NCBI GenBank assembly: GCA_015501055.1
Contig: JADNYV010000976.1
Span: forward strand, 1 to 11,620
Direction: 5' to 3'
From: Mucidula mucida
Lineage: Eukaryota > Basidiomycota > Agaricomycetes > Agaricales > Physalacriaceae
DNA: 11,620 nucleotides
The number at the start of each line of letters is the position of its first letter. Within the stretch, counting starts at the first letter, position 1. The position numbers were made by a program, and so were the translations under genes. Shown piece by piece: positions 1-9,102 of this stretch. Below the pieces are notes generated by a model, which was not told where the DNA came from, did not search any database, and saw only the letters and a list, made by a program, of their open reading frames with translations.

Positions 1-326
1 TCTGGATCAAAATCATCCTTGTCCAACAACTTCTTGTCGTCCTCCGTCGTCACTGCCGGATCATCCCTCCTGGATCGCTCATCATAGACAGCTTCCTCCT
101 CCTGGAGACTGCCCATGGGCATGGTAGGCATTGGCGGCATCGGAGGCACGTCCACAGGTCCAGAAATGTCGGCATATCGCATCGACATTCGTTTCTTAAT
201 TCTGTCATCGACGCGCGACTTTCTGGTATCGTTGCGAAGGCTAGGTCCTTTGGCGAGCTTGGTTCCCGAGCGCTGCGCTTTCCGCGCCGGCGGAGCCTGT
301 GAGCGCCGTGTGCGGAGTGACTGCAT
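1..326 (-). CDS. EXO84: Exocyst complex component Exo84-like protein, N-terminal part (cut by window edge)
   Basis: Exo84 is a subunit of the octameric exocyst, which tethers secretory vesicles to the plasma membrane. Only the N-terminus is present; the gene continues past base 1. The frame reads as a basic tail starting MQSLRTRRSQ, then RVDDRIKKRMSMRYADIS, a run of Pro/Met (PPMPPMPTMPMG), an acidic patch and DKDDFDP at the edge. From memory of the family, fungal Exo84 proteins carry this order: a basic serine/arginine tail, a KKRxSxRYA-type motif, a proline-rich linker, then the helical Vps51-like region. I chose the ATG at 326 because the homologues I recall start M-x-S-L-R-T-R-R. The same frame is open to an ATG at 419, also in good context (caaATGg), which would add 31 residues. 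No intron is seen in this part. The assignment rests on N-terminal motifs only, since the diagnostic core lies outside the window. Confidence 0.6.
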   Translation of the reverse strand, partial: MQSLRTRRSQAPPARKAQRSGTKLAKGPSLRNDTRKSRVDDRIKKRMSMRYADISGPVDVPPMPPMPTMPMGSLQEEEAVYDERSRRDDPAVTTEDDKKLLDKDDFDP

Positions 327-419
327 TGCGAGTAATCGTGGCAGGAGTGAGTGTCCAAATCGGGCAGTACTACCCCGGTCGACTTCGGGCCGAGACGACC
401 TTCCTTTAACTCTCGCCAT

Positions 420-1276
420 TTGTTTCTGCGACGCTTCTGAACGTTTGATAATCCCCTGCTCTGTTGTTCAACTCTTAAGGACTTCGCGCCGTAATATATC
501 ATTTTTGCTGATACTCTGTCCTCGAGGAGTCATCCCTATTCATGTTCCACTAAAACCTCTCGCTCTACGGCGCCAGGCGGCAACTGCTGGGAACTCGCAC
601 TGACCGCCGAAATTGTGGCATCTTTCATCTACCGCCTTTGTCTTCGTGAACGCAATTTTCTCTTGCTACGATCAATGTCAAATGTCCTGGCGTGGGGACT
701 AAATGCTGTTTTTTGTTGACTGATAGGGTCGCTTAGCGTTTTGAGGCGCGGCAATATGTACGTTCACCTCCAAAAGCCTCTCGCTAACCTAAAACTAGTC
801 TCCAATCCTACTTGGGCGTCGCTGAGAAAGTTGTTCGGATATCAAGATCTACGCGAATCAAGAAGGTACGCATGAATACAAAGGCGGAAGACAACAAGGT
901 TGATTTTCGTCCAGGCAGACTAGTAGTCAGCGGAAGACTTTCTGTGGCTCACCGGCACACTGTACTTTACTCATAGCATGCCATATTTCCGTGGCGCGTT
1001 CAAATACGACTATGCGCGTTCCGAAGCATCTTCTGGCGTAAACACAGAGGTATCCAGCTCTATTACGAGGCGACACACGAACAATAGAGTCTTCAGAACA
1101 ACATCATCACCCCTATATTGCAACGACTTGTTGTTCTTCCAGTCCAAGACGCCGCTTCACTGCGACCTTCATCCCAGAGATGAACAAGAATGCTAGGATC
1201 CCTTTGGTCCCGCTATGGATGTGCTTGTATGCAGTGAACAAGGGTACGGAGCATCGAAAGGTACTTAACCAACGGG
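420..1276. other. Intergenic region with no supported gene
   Basis: This stretch lies upstream of the Exo84-like gene and should contain its promoter and 5' leader. A 72-codon plus-strand frame at 978-1196 is open but has no recognisable motif, no splice signals linking it to a neighbour and a composition like non-coding DNA. No repeat, RNA gene or clear core-promoter element was identified. Confidence 0.5.
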
Positions 1277-1546
1277 ATGGTTAGAAGAGAAAATAACAAC
1301 ATGAATCCCTACACTCCTGCCTTAAAGTTACCATACGCCGACGACCAAGCTCAAGGACCTCCACCGCCCTATGTGCCTCCGCCGTACCTCAAGCGATCTG
1401 ACGCTGCATTACCTCCCGGCTATGATTCTAACTGGTCCCAAGTGCAAGCAGACGCAAAGCTTCCTTGGTTTATCAAACCGGATAGACAGGCTTTTGCATA
1501 TAAGTTAGCCAGGGTTTCCGTTCCTTGTGGACGCGGAAATGAATAG
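1277..1546 (+). CDS. Small hypothetical protein with three PPxY motifs
   Basis: I do not recognise the family. The frame encodes 89 residues from an ATG at 1277, with a second Met at codon 9 (1301) in a better context (aacATGa). Its notable feature is three PPxY motifs in 21 residues: PPPY at about 29-32, PPPY at 34-37 and PPGY at 46-49. PPxY is the classic ligand of WW domains, such as those of Rsp5/Nedd4 ubiquitin ligases and their adaptors. The rest is hydrophilic (DSNWSQVQADAKLPWF) and has no membrane segment. The ORF ends at TAG 1544-1546. The real gene could instead splice away near its 3' end, but the possible donors there (gttagc, gtttcc) are weak. It may be a whole small protein, a first exon or a gene remnant. 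The motif cluster is seen; the function is inference. Confidence 0.35.
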   Translation: MVRRENNNMNPYTPALKLPYADDQAQGPPPPYVPPPYLKRSDAALPPGYDSNWSQVQADAKLPWFIKPDRQAFAYKLARVSVPCGRGNE

Positions 1547-1641
1547 AATCAGAAAGAACTAATCTTCCAGGAGGGACTGTGAGTGAAATCCCCTTGAGGT
1601 GAGATGTGAGTAGCGAGGGGTTGCGGGTGAGCTGGTGGAAA

Positions 1642-1657
1642 CCGCCTGTCCAGGCGG
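1642..1657. repeat. Perfect hairpin, 7-bp arms
   Basis: CCGCCTG and CAGGCGG are exact reverse complements separated by two bases (tc). The element is compact and GC-rich and lies 33 bp before the E-box palindrome. It could be a bipartite protein-binding site or a chance palindrome; nothing here decides. Confidence 0.5.
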
Positions 1658-1689
1658 GAACGGGAAAGGGGCACAGACACCGTCAGAGC

Positions 1690-1701
1690 GGTCACGTGAC
1701 C
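1690..1701. promoter_or_regulatory. 12-bp E-box palindrome GGTCACGTGACC
   Basis: The site is a perfect 12-bp palindrome around CACGTG. The extended form GTCACGTGAC is the known optimal site of bHLH factors of the Cbf1/USF type. It lies between the PPxY ORF and the homeodomain-like gene, about 370 bp before the first coding-like base of the latter. The sequence is seen; that it binds a bHLH factor here is inference. Confidence 0.45.
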
Positions 1702-1826
1702 CAGAGGAAACCTTTCCCGAAACACCAGACACAGACGCAAGGCGAACCCGAGACCGTACTAAGAACAAGGGTACGAGACCGGATCAACCCCGCGTGAGCG
1801 GACAAACTATAGGGAAGTGGCGGGTG

Positions 1827-1842
1827 GGAATTCGAAAATTCC
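1827..1842. repeat. Hairpin GGAATT-cgaa-AATTCC
   Basis: Six-base arms are exact reverse complements around a four-base loop. Allowing one bulged G extends the stem by two pairs (GT..AC). A regulatory role is possible but unsupported. Confidence 0.4.
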
Positions 1843-2070
1843 ACGAAGACCGAGGAGAATAACGCGACGAGAATGCGCTGATGGACGCGCAGAGAAAAAA
1901 AGAGCAAAGCGCGTCCAACGCCGGCAGTGCTTACATTATCCCCAAAGATGGGACCAGCCGGTCCTGGCACTTGCCGGCTCTGCGGACCTCACACATTTCT
2001 GGCTAACTTATCTAACGCTTAGACTTCACGCTCGTTCCTCGCATTAGTCTAAGCTAGCACATATCTACAG

Positions 2071-2936
2071 GATACGCTTCTAATACCTCCGAAGTGGTTT
2101 CACGCTCTCGAGCAATATCTTCTGTCATCGGGCCAACTACAGCAGCTTCAGCCACAGGTCCATTGGTGCTTGAGACTGCTCTACTATCAGCCCGCCCTTG
2201 ATCCGGAACTCATGACTTCGGACTTGGCTTGCGAAATCTTCTGTGAGATAATCTGGATCACGCTTACGCCGAAGCCTTACGAGTGGCTTGGTGGCTGTGA
2301 AGAAATTGAGCGGCGAACTCGCTGGTAAATGAGTTCTTCTTTCCTCTGCCAATTAGATGAGCTCACATTTGTTCTAGGAAACCTGACAAAATCAAGAATT
2401 GGTTTGACGAGCGATCTGTGAGATGCTCCGCATCGGTCTACCATCCGTCCTCGGTCAATCCTGAGGATACTATGAACCGCAAACTCGTAGGGAAGTCGCT
2501 TTTTGGGCGACGTACTCGGCATTCCGTGACAATCAGGCGGGCCGCGGCTGATTACCTGTCCAATCCCACACTTGGAGTACAATGGGACCGTTCCGCGTTC
2601 AGAGACTGTGTAACCCATTGGCTCAAAGGCCTAGCCAATTGCTGCACTGCGCTGAACCACTTCTTTCTTAACCCCTTGTACGATCGACCTTCCCTATCCA
2701 CGATGTGTGGTATCCATGTCGGGCCTTATGACTGGTCCGATGAACCAATGCAGGATCTTCGGGCGATTGAACATGGTCCTCTGTCGGCAAATAGACTAAA
2801 GTATATTGGCAGCAGACCGTACAAGTTTGTACCCGCTCGGCGCTATGACTGTCGGATTTTTTGCTTTGCCAACCGCAACCATGTTAATGATTACATGAAC
2901 TACTGGACGTCCTCTGAGACGCGAAGATTCATCTGA
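2071..2936 (+). CDS. Hypothetical protein, two exons, homeodomain-like segment
   Basis: I do not recognise the family. Exon 2071-2324 and exon 2378-2936 join in frame across a 53-bp intron (gtaaat..ttctag) that splits a Trp codon. The first in-frame ATG is at 2212, giving CDS 2212-2324 plus 2378-2936, 223 residues. The same frame is coding-like back to a splice-acceptor-like tacag at 2070, with a stop at 2050-2052, so an upstream exon is probable but was not found. Across the junction the protein reads EEIERRTRW, then KPDKIKNWFDERS. This resembles helices 2-3 of a homeodomain (xxRTGLxxxQIKNWFxNRR), but the residue where the invariant Asn51 would sit is Glu. Basic stretches follow (about residues 70-90). 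The C-terminal half is aromatic- and Cys-rich and has no membrane segment. A diverged homeodomain protein or a decaying gene are both possible. Confidence 0.45.
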
Positions 2937-3673
2937 TCTGGTGTGGCAGTGTCTGTCTACAGTCACAAAACTCATCGTTGATCTGGAGTCTGTGTGTTGC
3001 GGTTTGCGGATCTGGTATGCGTGTTTGTGCCATTTATTCTAGATAGTTCAACGAATGTTCTCCTCATTAATAGCACCTATAATAACTTGTAGTAACGGAT
3101 ATCCTAGATTTAGTATTACCTGGTAGTATCTTGTCGAATCCCGCTTCTTGACAGCATAGCATGATCTGTGGCGCGGATTTGCCATCACCGGCGATGACAC
3201 ACCATTTGAACTCCGATCACTGATCTTGGACACACAAGAAGATGTGAAGAAGATCATAATGTACCCTGGTACCCTACAATTGTTCCATCAGACACTTTTA
3301 TGTCTCCTCCATCTATTGATGTTCGACATATACGGGTATTTTCGTATTCTGCAAGCCCCTTGCGCCACACAACTACGTAAATGTCGTGCTCGTAGTTGAA
3401 CGACGGTAAGTAGTTTGCCACGAAGTCTAGTAGGACTGCTGTACTACATATTTTCTGATGATGAATTCTTGTCGAAGCGATATACATACTCGATCGCTGC
3501 ACACACAATAAGCACATGAGAACAATTGTGTTATTGTTGTCCCTCCAAGGCCAACGACGCCATACTTCTACCCGGATCCTCGGACCGTCTCTAAAACTAC
3601 CATCATTCAACGGTATGTCAAACTCAACAGCACACCGAATACCTCCCCGTAACAATCCATACGGCCTGCAAGG
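2937..3673. other. Intergenic region upstream of the DUF6535 gene
   Basis: This region holds the 3' flank of the homeodomain-like gene and the presumed promoter of the DUF6535 gene. A 151-codon minus-strand frame (3254-3709) and a 69-codon one (3048-3257) are open, but they show no recognisable domain, and the longer one overlaps the first exon of the DUF6535 gene. A short direct repeat, GTACCCTGGTACCCT, lies near 3260. No core-promoter motif could be assigned. Confidence 0.4.
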
Positions 3674-6600
3674 ATGCAGCCTGACGAGCACAATGTCTCG
3701 TTTCCCCAACCAAACCTACCGCCGCCGGATTCTGCCAATACAGGCACTTCCTGGACTGCGCGATCATCGTCGTCCACTGGAGTGACCTCCAAGCCCCTGC
3801 TTGGATCAGATCCTTCCACGAGTTTATGCACTTGCCTCTATAGTGATATACTTACTGGCTCGTCAGTCACCAATGACCCTTTCGACTACGAACAGAAATA
3901 CGCCCCAGACGAAGAATACGAAGAAATGTCTCCCAAGGCAAGGGTTTACAGAGTATACGTCGACGAGTCTACGAAATTTGATAGGGAGATGGTCAATGGA
4001 TGGCGCGAAGCGCTGGATGTGCTTCTCGTATTTGTATGTATCGCCGTTCTTCGTATGGCTATCTATCCTAATCATTATTCTAGGCCGCGCTTTTCTCGGC
4101 TGTCGTAACAACGTTCGTGACCCAAACCTGTCAGTCCTTGCAGGTGGATCAAGCCCAAGTTGGGAACTCGCTACTCTCGGAAATGATTGGCATTCAACGC
4201 ACTATGTTGCTTGTCATGGTTCACGGACCTGAAGCAGTCAAAGTGGTGCAGCCCGCCCTCACCTCTTTCCCTACAAACGTTTCGGATTTCTGGGTGAACG
4301 GATTGTGGTTTGCGAGCCTTGGTCTCAGTCTTGCGACGACACTGCTCGTTGTTCTGGCAAAGCAATGGATTCACCAGTACACGTTGATCCAGGCGGGATC
4401 GCCTCGCGATCACAGTCGTATTCGACATTTTCGATACATGGCACTGCAAAAGTGGCACGTACCCCTCATCATTGAGCTTCTCCCGGTTCTCATGCATGCT
4501 GCGCTGGGCCTTTTCTTCCTCGGCCTTATCATCTACCTGTGCTCCCTGAGTGCTGTGATGGCGGCGGTAATGACGTTTATTGCTGTCGCCGCGATTGGCG
4601 TGTACTCTGTATGCAACGTCTTGCCAATATTCTATTCGGACTGCGCATATAAGACACCTCTTGCTCTCCATTCCTACTCCTTATTCTGCTTCATACGCCA
4701 GCGCATTACCACCTTGCGTCGAGGTGCGGATGGTCTCAGTCGGCCGGCCCCATCGTTGTCGGATATCGAACTTGACCAGGTTATAAAACAAGGTCACATC
4801 CTAGACGCTTCGACTCTTGGCTGGTTGTTCAATGTCACTTCAAATCTTTCAGTCCAAAGCATTGTCCTCCAAGCGCTCAGTAGCCTGCCCCTACAAAGTA
4901 TCCCAATCATTGCTAGGGGTGGCCTTGAGGGTATCGCTTCGGTTGTAAAGGCAATAAACGATCATTTTCATGTTGCTCAACCGGTTGCCCGTTTCAACAG
5001 ATTCCAACGTGCGGCGCTGCGTTTCGAACATCAGGAGCCTGGCATCCAAGTCTTGGCGGTCTGTAGGGAGCCAAGCAAGTACGCACACCTCCGCCACCCA
5101 TTTGAGGCAGTTCGGTACATCACAAACATTCTCCTCAGCCCTGAAGACCCACAGGCACAGGCTGAACTGCAGTTCGAGCTCGACGTTGTGCTTTGGGCGA
5201 AAACCCTTTCTACTGCGCTACTCTCCGGGACGTATTGGCTTCGTATACACCATGAAACTCCTTCCAGAATCTGGTCGGAGTTGCTTAGATGTGCGGTTGG
5301 CATCCACGACTGTGATGACAGTAACTGTGACGGGAAGAGACGTCCGCTTCTGAGTTTTCCACTTTCCAGTCCCTCGCATCCCATCTCCATACACGACCGC
5401 TGTGACGTACCACCGACAGCCCAGAATCGATGTGATCTACAAGACGCTTTGAGGAGCAGCATGTTCCCATCCTTTGTCAAGTGGCTACTACACGTTGGGT
5501 TTCCAAACGCTAAACCCTCGCCTGCCGATTGCACGGATACTCTACCGGATGACATATTTCTTTACCTTACAATGTTACAGACACGGTCCATTCAAAAGAC
5601 ATCAACATTGCACAAGACATGGATCGCCAAGTACGAAGATGTGACTGAAGGAGAAAAAGTTTCTCTCTTTGCGCGGCTCTTGAGCGTCATCGATGGATAC
5701 ACGCTTGAAATCCATATACGATCATGCCACAGCGAGGATACTGCTAAGGCAACCATCATCGCTATGCAAAACGTTGTCCTGTCTGATGCATTTGGGACTC
5801 ATGAAATCATCTCACTCGAAGACGAGGTGACGATCATCAAGAGCCTTTTCAAGGGCCTGAACCGACGCCTATATCGTTCTGGCTCTCGAGATCATGACTT
5901 CTCGTGGCTTACTACGGATATCATTTCCAAGGTCCTCCGCACGACATTCGAGGATCGAGTAGACGCTTGTAGTGGCATCGCCAATCTCTTGTTCTACCTG
6001 CTACACTCAAACACTCACGCCGCATCTCTTACGATCCTCTACACCGGCCTTCTCGAGCAAGGTTGGCTAGAGGGGCTGACAGGAAGCCTTGCATATGGAT
6101 GGACTTACAACGGAGACGACTGTCCAGAGGTTCGACCGACCAATCGTTGGAGTGTTATGAAGACGGGACATTTGGCCGCTCTGTATGTGGACGGACTGAC
6201 TGTTTTGGCGTCCCACGACCCCGATGTTTTCCACCGCGTGTTGAGCGATCTGAGTCGACCAGCGCATCTATCTACGCTTTGCAAGGCTCTTCTCCTCTCC
6301 GATATACAGACGCAGGCTCGCCTGTGGGAGTTGGCGAGGATTGTAAAGGTTGATCATTGGGACCGCCGGACGGAGGAGCTGATATTGTTTGCAAAGTCGC
6401 TGCAGGCGGAGGAGATGTATAATGAACATCTTAGCTTTGTTTACTCTGGTATTGGCGGATTGCCTGCGAATAGCTTACTGCATGGCTCGAGTCATTCTGT
6501 TGCAGTGACTTTTGCGAAGGATGTTGCGCGATGGTGGTATGTACCTCCGAATTATGATGGACCGGCTTGTCCACCTAGAGCATTCCATGTGAGTTATGGA

Positions 6601-6702
6601 CGGTCATTTCAAAAACTGAGGTTGACTTTGCTCCAGGATTTCCACGCAGATTTTGCTGAGTGGTATCAGAACAAGGGTGTTGTGGAGGGTGAGGTTTATT
6701 AG
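3674..6702 (+). CDS. DUF6535 domain-containing multi-pass membrane protein
   Basis: Two exons, 3674-4033 and 4084-6702, are joined across a 50-bp intron (gtatgt..ttctag) at phase 0, giving 992 residues. Residues 1-90 are low-complexity (Pro/Ser/Thr, then acidic). The DUF6535 domain spans roughly 92-312. It opens with VYVDESTKFDREMVNGWREALDVL, then LLVFAALFSAVVTTFV (TM1, about 116-132) and QTCQSLQVDQAQV. TM2 is at about 191-212, followed by AKQWIHQY. TM3 (about 248-275) and TM4 (about 277-302) follow closely. The intron lies inside TM1. The remaining 680 residues are soluble, helix- and Leu-rich, and I recognise no domain in them. DUF6535 is a family of unknown function that I know from Agaricomycetes, where many paralogues occur per genome. 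The identification is firm; the exact ATG is less certain because the N-terminus varies in the family. Confidence 0.85.
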
Positions 6703-7191
6703 TCGAATGGAAAGAGTCTTTTACCAGGGTTCAAGCTTTCAAGTTTCAAGTTTGGAGTTGCTGTTTGATGTACAAGGGCGTGGACTGTTGTTGAAGACTG
6801 AGCATTTCTCCCATCATTGCAATGTATTCTGTTGCTATTCATGAGGCTTTCTCTCCCTTGTAGTATGGATCCCGACTTAGTTCAATCAATGAGGATATCA
6901 GTTGTACATCAGTACCAAGAGATGGGCGTCCATAGGCGCCGGCGGTTGAATGTACAACTACTTTCGCACTCCCACGTTATGATTCCATGTGTTGCAATCA
7001 ATCCGGAAGAATAGCGGCTGTCAAGCGCGACTTCCGCGCTTTCAGACCAGTCAAAATTTTATGTCCTTCACCCAACCATGGTTTTGAAAGAAGAGCCAGG
7101 CTTTACGGAGACGCGCGGCAACGTCAGACGTCGACTTCCTTTTTCGTCCGTTTCCCCTCTTCCTCTTCCTCTTGACCACGACCACCACGGG
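6703..7191. other. Intergenic region and probable NPP promoter
   Basis: This is the 3' flank of the DUF6535 gene followed by the presumed promoter and leader of the phosphodiesterase gene. TTCAAG occurs three times in 6729-6749, just after the DUF6535 stop. An ATG at 7078 in very good context (aaccATGg) is in frame with the NPP start at 7192 and would add 38 residues. That added segment is largely encoded by a pyrimidine tract, so I treat it as leader. Confidence 0.45.
7136..7173 (+). promoter_or_regulatory. CT-rich tract before the NPP start
   Basis: A pyrimidine-rich run, including cctcttcctcttcctctt, ends about 19 bases before the chosen ATG at 7192. CT-rich tracts just upstream of transcription starts are a known feature of many highly expressed fungal genes. 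If this tract marks the transcription start, the ATG at 7078 would lie outside the mRNA, which supports the start at 7192. Confidence 0.4.
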
Positions 7192-9102
7192 ATGGCTCCC
7201 TCGATGCACGACAAGCCCCGGGAGGACGACGGCGACTACGAGCGAGAGGGCCTACTCACCGGTACCGATTCCGAGGCCTATCTGGAGAAGGGCGAAATTC
7301 CAGCACAGCCCACTTGGTCGCGCAATAAGCTCATGGGTGTCGCCGTGGGCTTCATCGTGCTCTTAGTATGCGGTATTACGGCTAAGCATGCGCTATATGC
7401 GCCTCGCTATCACCCGAATATGTTCTTTAATGGGGACGAGGTGCGGTCGAATGGGACTCACGACTTTAAGCGGACAGTGCTGATCGTCTCTATCGACGGG
7501 CTGCGGTGCGCCGGCTTTTATAGTCTATTCGCAATGCGACGCTGATGAGGGAATAGTGCTGATTATCTTGACCGAGGCTTGACCCCGCATTTGCTGAATA
7601 TCAGCAAGCAGGGATTGCGTGCTAAATCTATGCAGCCTATATTTCCGGTGAGTGTTTGGATCTCATACGGAAACACTTGTCTTATGGTTTCTAGACATTG
7701 ACATTCCCGTGTGTACTACTCCCATCTCTTATAGGACCTCAAGCTAATCAAACTATGCAGTAATCATTGGGCTTTAATGTACGCAAGTCACGCCCAGGAT
7801 ATACGCTATGATACTCAACGCCACCTGTAGGACAGGACTTCATGCTGAATCTCACGGAATTGTCGGAAATGTACGCGCAATGTCTGGACATCCTTGCTCT
7901 CTAATTCATCTCGTGCTCAGAACTTTTGGGACCCCCGAAGCCAATCCGAGTTTCATTACAACCGCGAGGCGTCTGCTTGGATTCCTGATTGGTGGCTTGG
8001 CGAACCCGTATGGCTTTCCATTATCTACGGTTCATTGTCTCACGAAAGCCGCAGATGTGGGAGACCACGGGCAAGGCTGGTGTCATCTCCGCGAATCTCA
8101 TGTGGCCAGGGCCTCCAAAGACAAGCTCTGGCGCGACGCCGACTTATTTCGTGCCATGGAAGGACAAGGTTCCTCTCCAAGAGAAACTTGACCAGATTAT
8201 GGCATGGATAGATCTACCATTCGAGCAGCGCCCACAGTTGATTATGGGCTACGAACCCTCTTTGGACCAGGCAGGGCATGCTACTGGACCCATGTCTGCC
8301 CGTGTCAATGTACGTGTTTAACGCGGACACCTTTCTTAATTCTAAGCTTTGTAACAGGCCACGCTGCAGCAAGTCGATGTGTTCGCAAAGAACTTGCACC
8401 TTGCTTTGGAAGAACGGAATCTCACAGACATCGTCGATATTGTGTTTGTGAGCGACCATGGAATGACTGATACCAGTCACCCTACGCTCATATACATGGA
8501 TGATATACTCGGCGAGGATGGGCTCAAGCTGATTGAACACGAGGATGGCTGGCCATCCATGGGACTAAGATTCATCCCTCAGGCTAACGAGTCGTACTAC
8601 TACGAGTTACTCGTCGATGCCGCGGACAGGAACCCGGAGAAGTTTGACGTCTTCACCCATGAAACGATGCCCGAGCGCTACCACTTTGCGAACAATGAGC
8701 GGATTGCGCCGATTTATATCGTACCGAAGATTGGATATACGTTGACGACCAAGAAGGAGGGGAACGTTGGTATGACCAAGGGCGTGAGTGTAGATCTTTA
8801 TTGTGTTTTGGGCACTGTTTAAAATGCTGCTCCAGAACCACGGGTATGACAACGACGCCATGTCCATGCAAGCCATGTTCGTCGCGCACGGGCCGTTCAC
8901 GGCGGTGGTGAAGACCCTCCATCATCAGGGTGGATCTCTGTTGCGGCCGAACAAGGGGTGGCATTCGACGTCTGAGGATACGTACGTGATGGAGCGCTTC
9001 CAGAATGTGGAAGTGTACAACTTGGTGATGAAGTTGCTGGGGATTGAGGCGTTCGCGGCGAGTACGAATGGGACCAAGGGGTTCTGGGATCAGTACTTTT
9101 AG
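7192..9102 (+). CDS. Type II membrane nucleotide pyrophosphatase/phosphodiesterase (NPP, alkaline phosphatase superfamily)
   Basis: Nine exons (7192-7505, 7557-7647, 7695-7708, 7761-7778, 7831-7870, 7921-8007, 8055-8309, 8358-8783, 8836-9102) join in frame to 503 residues through eight GT..AG introns of 47-52 bp. An acidic cytosolic tail of about 45 residues precedes one membrane segment (LMGVAVGFIVLLVCG, about 47-61), so the catalytic domain faces the vacuole or outside. The two-zinc site of the family is complete: D102 (VSIDGLR), nucleophile T138 (TLTFPNHW), D259 and H263 (SLDQAGH), D306 and H307 (VSDHGM) and H417 (NHGYDN). The protein also has TGLHAESHGIVGN, typical of NPPs. NPPs cleave phosphodiester or pyrophosphate bonds, as in nucleotides; the substrate here cannot be read from sequence. 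T138 lies in a 14-nt exon and the following FPNHWALM spans into an 18-nt exon. The stop is 289 bp from the convergent heme oxygenase stop. Confidence 0.93.

Larger units (their letters stand above)
1547..2070. other. GC- and purine-rich intergenic stretch with inverted repeats
   Basis: Frames are open on both strands here, as expected for GC-rich DNA, but none carries a recognisable motif. The stretch holds a CCGCCTG/CAGGCGG hairpin (1642-1657), the palindrome GGTCACGTGACC (1690-1701), a GGAATT/AATTCC hairpin (1827-1842) and a 6-bp AGCCGG/CCGGCT pair (about 1956-1979). Just before 2071 the sequence cacatatctacag looks like a 3' splice site, so part of the stretch may be an intron or 5' leader of the gene that follows. 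No good GT donor was found to pair with that acceptor. Confidence 0.4.

Noticed and set aside
115..603. 162-codon plus-strand open frame opposite the Exo84-like gene
   Set aside because: It is antisense to the coding frame with RVDDRIKKRMSMRYADIS and shows no domain of its own.
978..1196. 72-codon plus-strand frame in the left intergenic region
   Set aside because: It has no motif, no neighbouring splice sites in phase and unremarkable composition; the length is compatible with chance.
1692..1970. 92-codon minus-strand frame with hydrophobic runs
   Set aside because: It lies in a GC-rich stretch where several frames are open on both strands, and it has no recognisable domain.
2325..2356. 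32-bp intron (gtaaat..aattag) in the homeodomain-like gene
   Set aside because: It is too short for a fungal spliceosomal intron, and joining it creates an immediate TGA. The 53-bp intron to 2377 keeps the frame.
3254..3709. 151-codon minus-strand frame upstream of the DUF6535 gene
   Set aside because: It overlaps the first DUF6535 exon on the opposite strand, has no recognisable domain, and its neighbour frame (3048-3257) does not join to it convincingly. A small gene cannot be fully excluded.
5031..5555. 174-codon minus-strand frame inside the DUF6535 gene
   Set aside because: It is an antisense shadow of a continuous 872-codon coding exon.
7506..8054. Apparent frameshifts and stops in the phosphodiesterase gene, suggesting a pseudogene
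   Set aside because: All are explained by short GT..AG introns. The nine-exon join is in frame from start to stop with every metal-site residue examined present.
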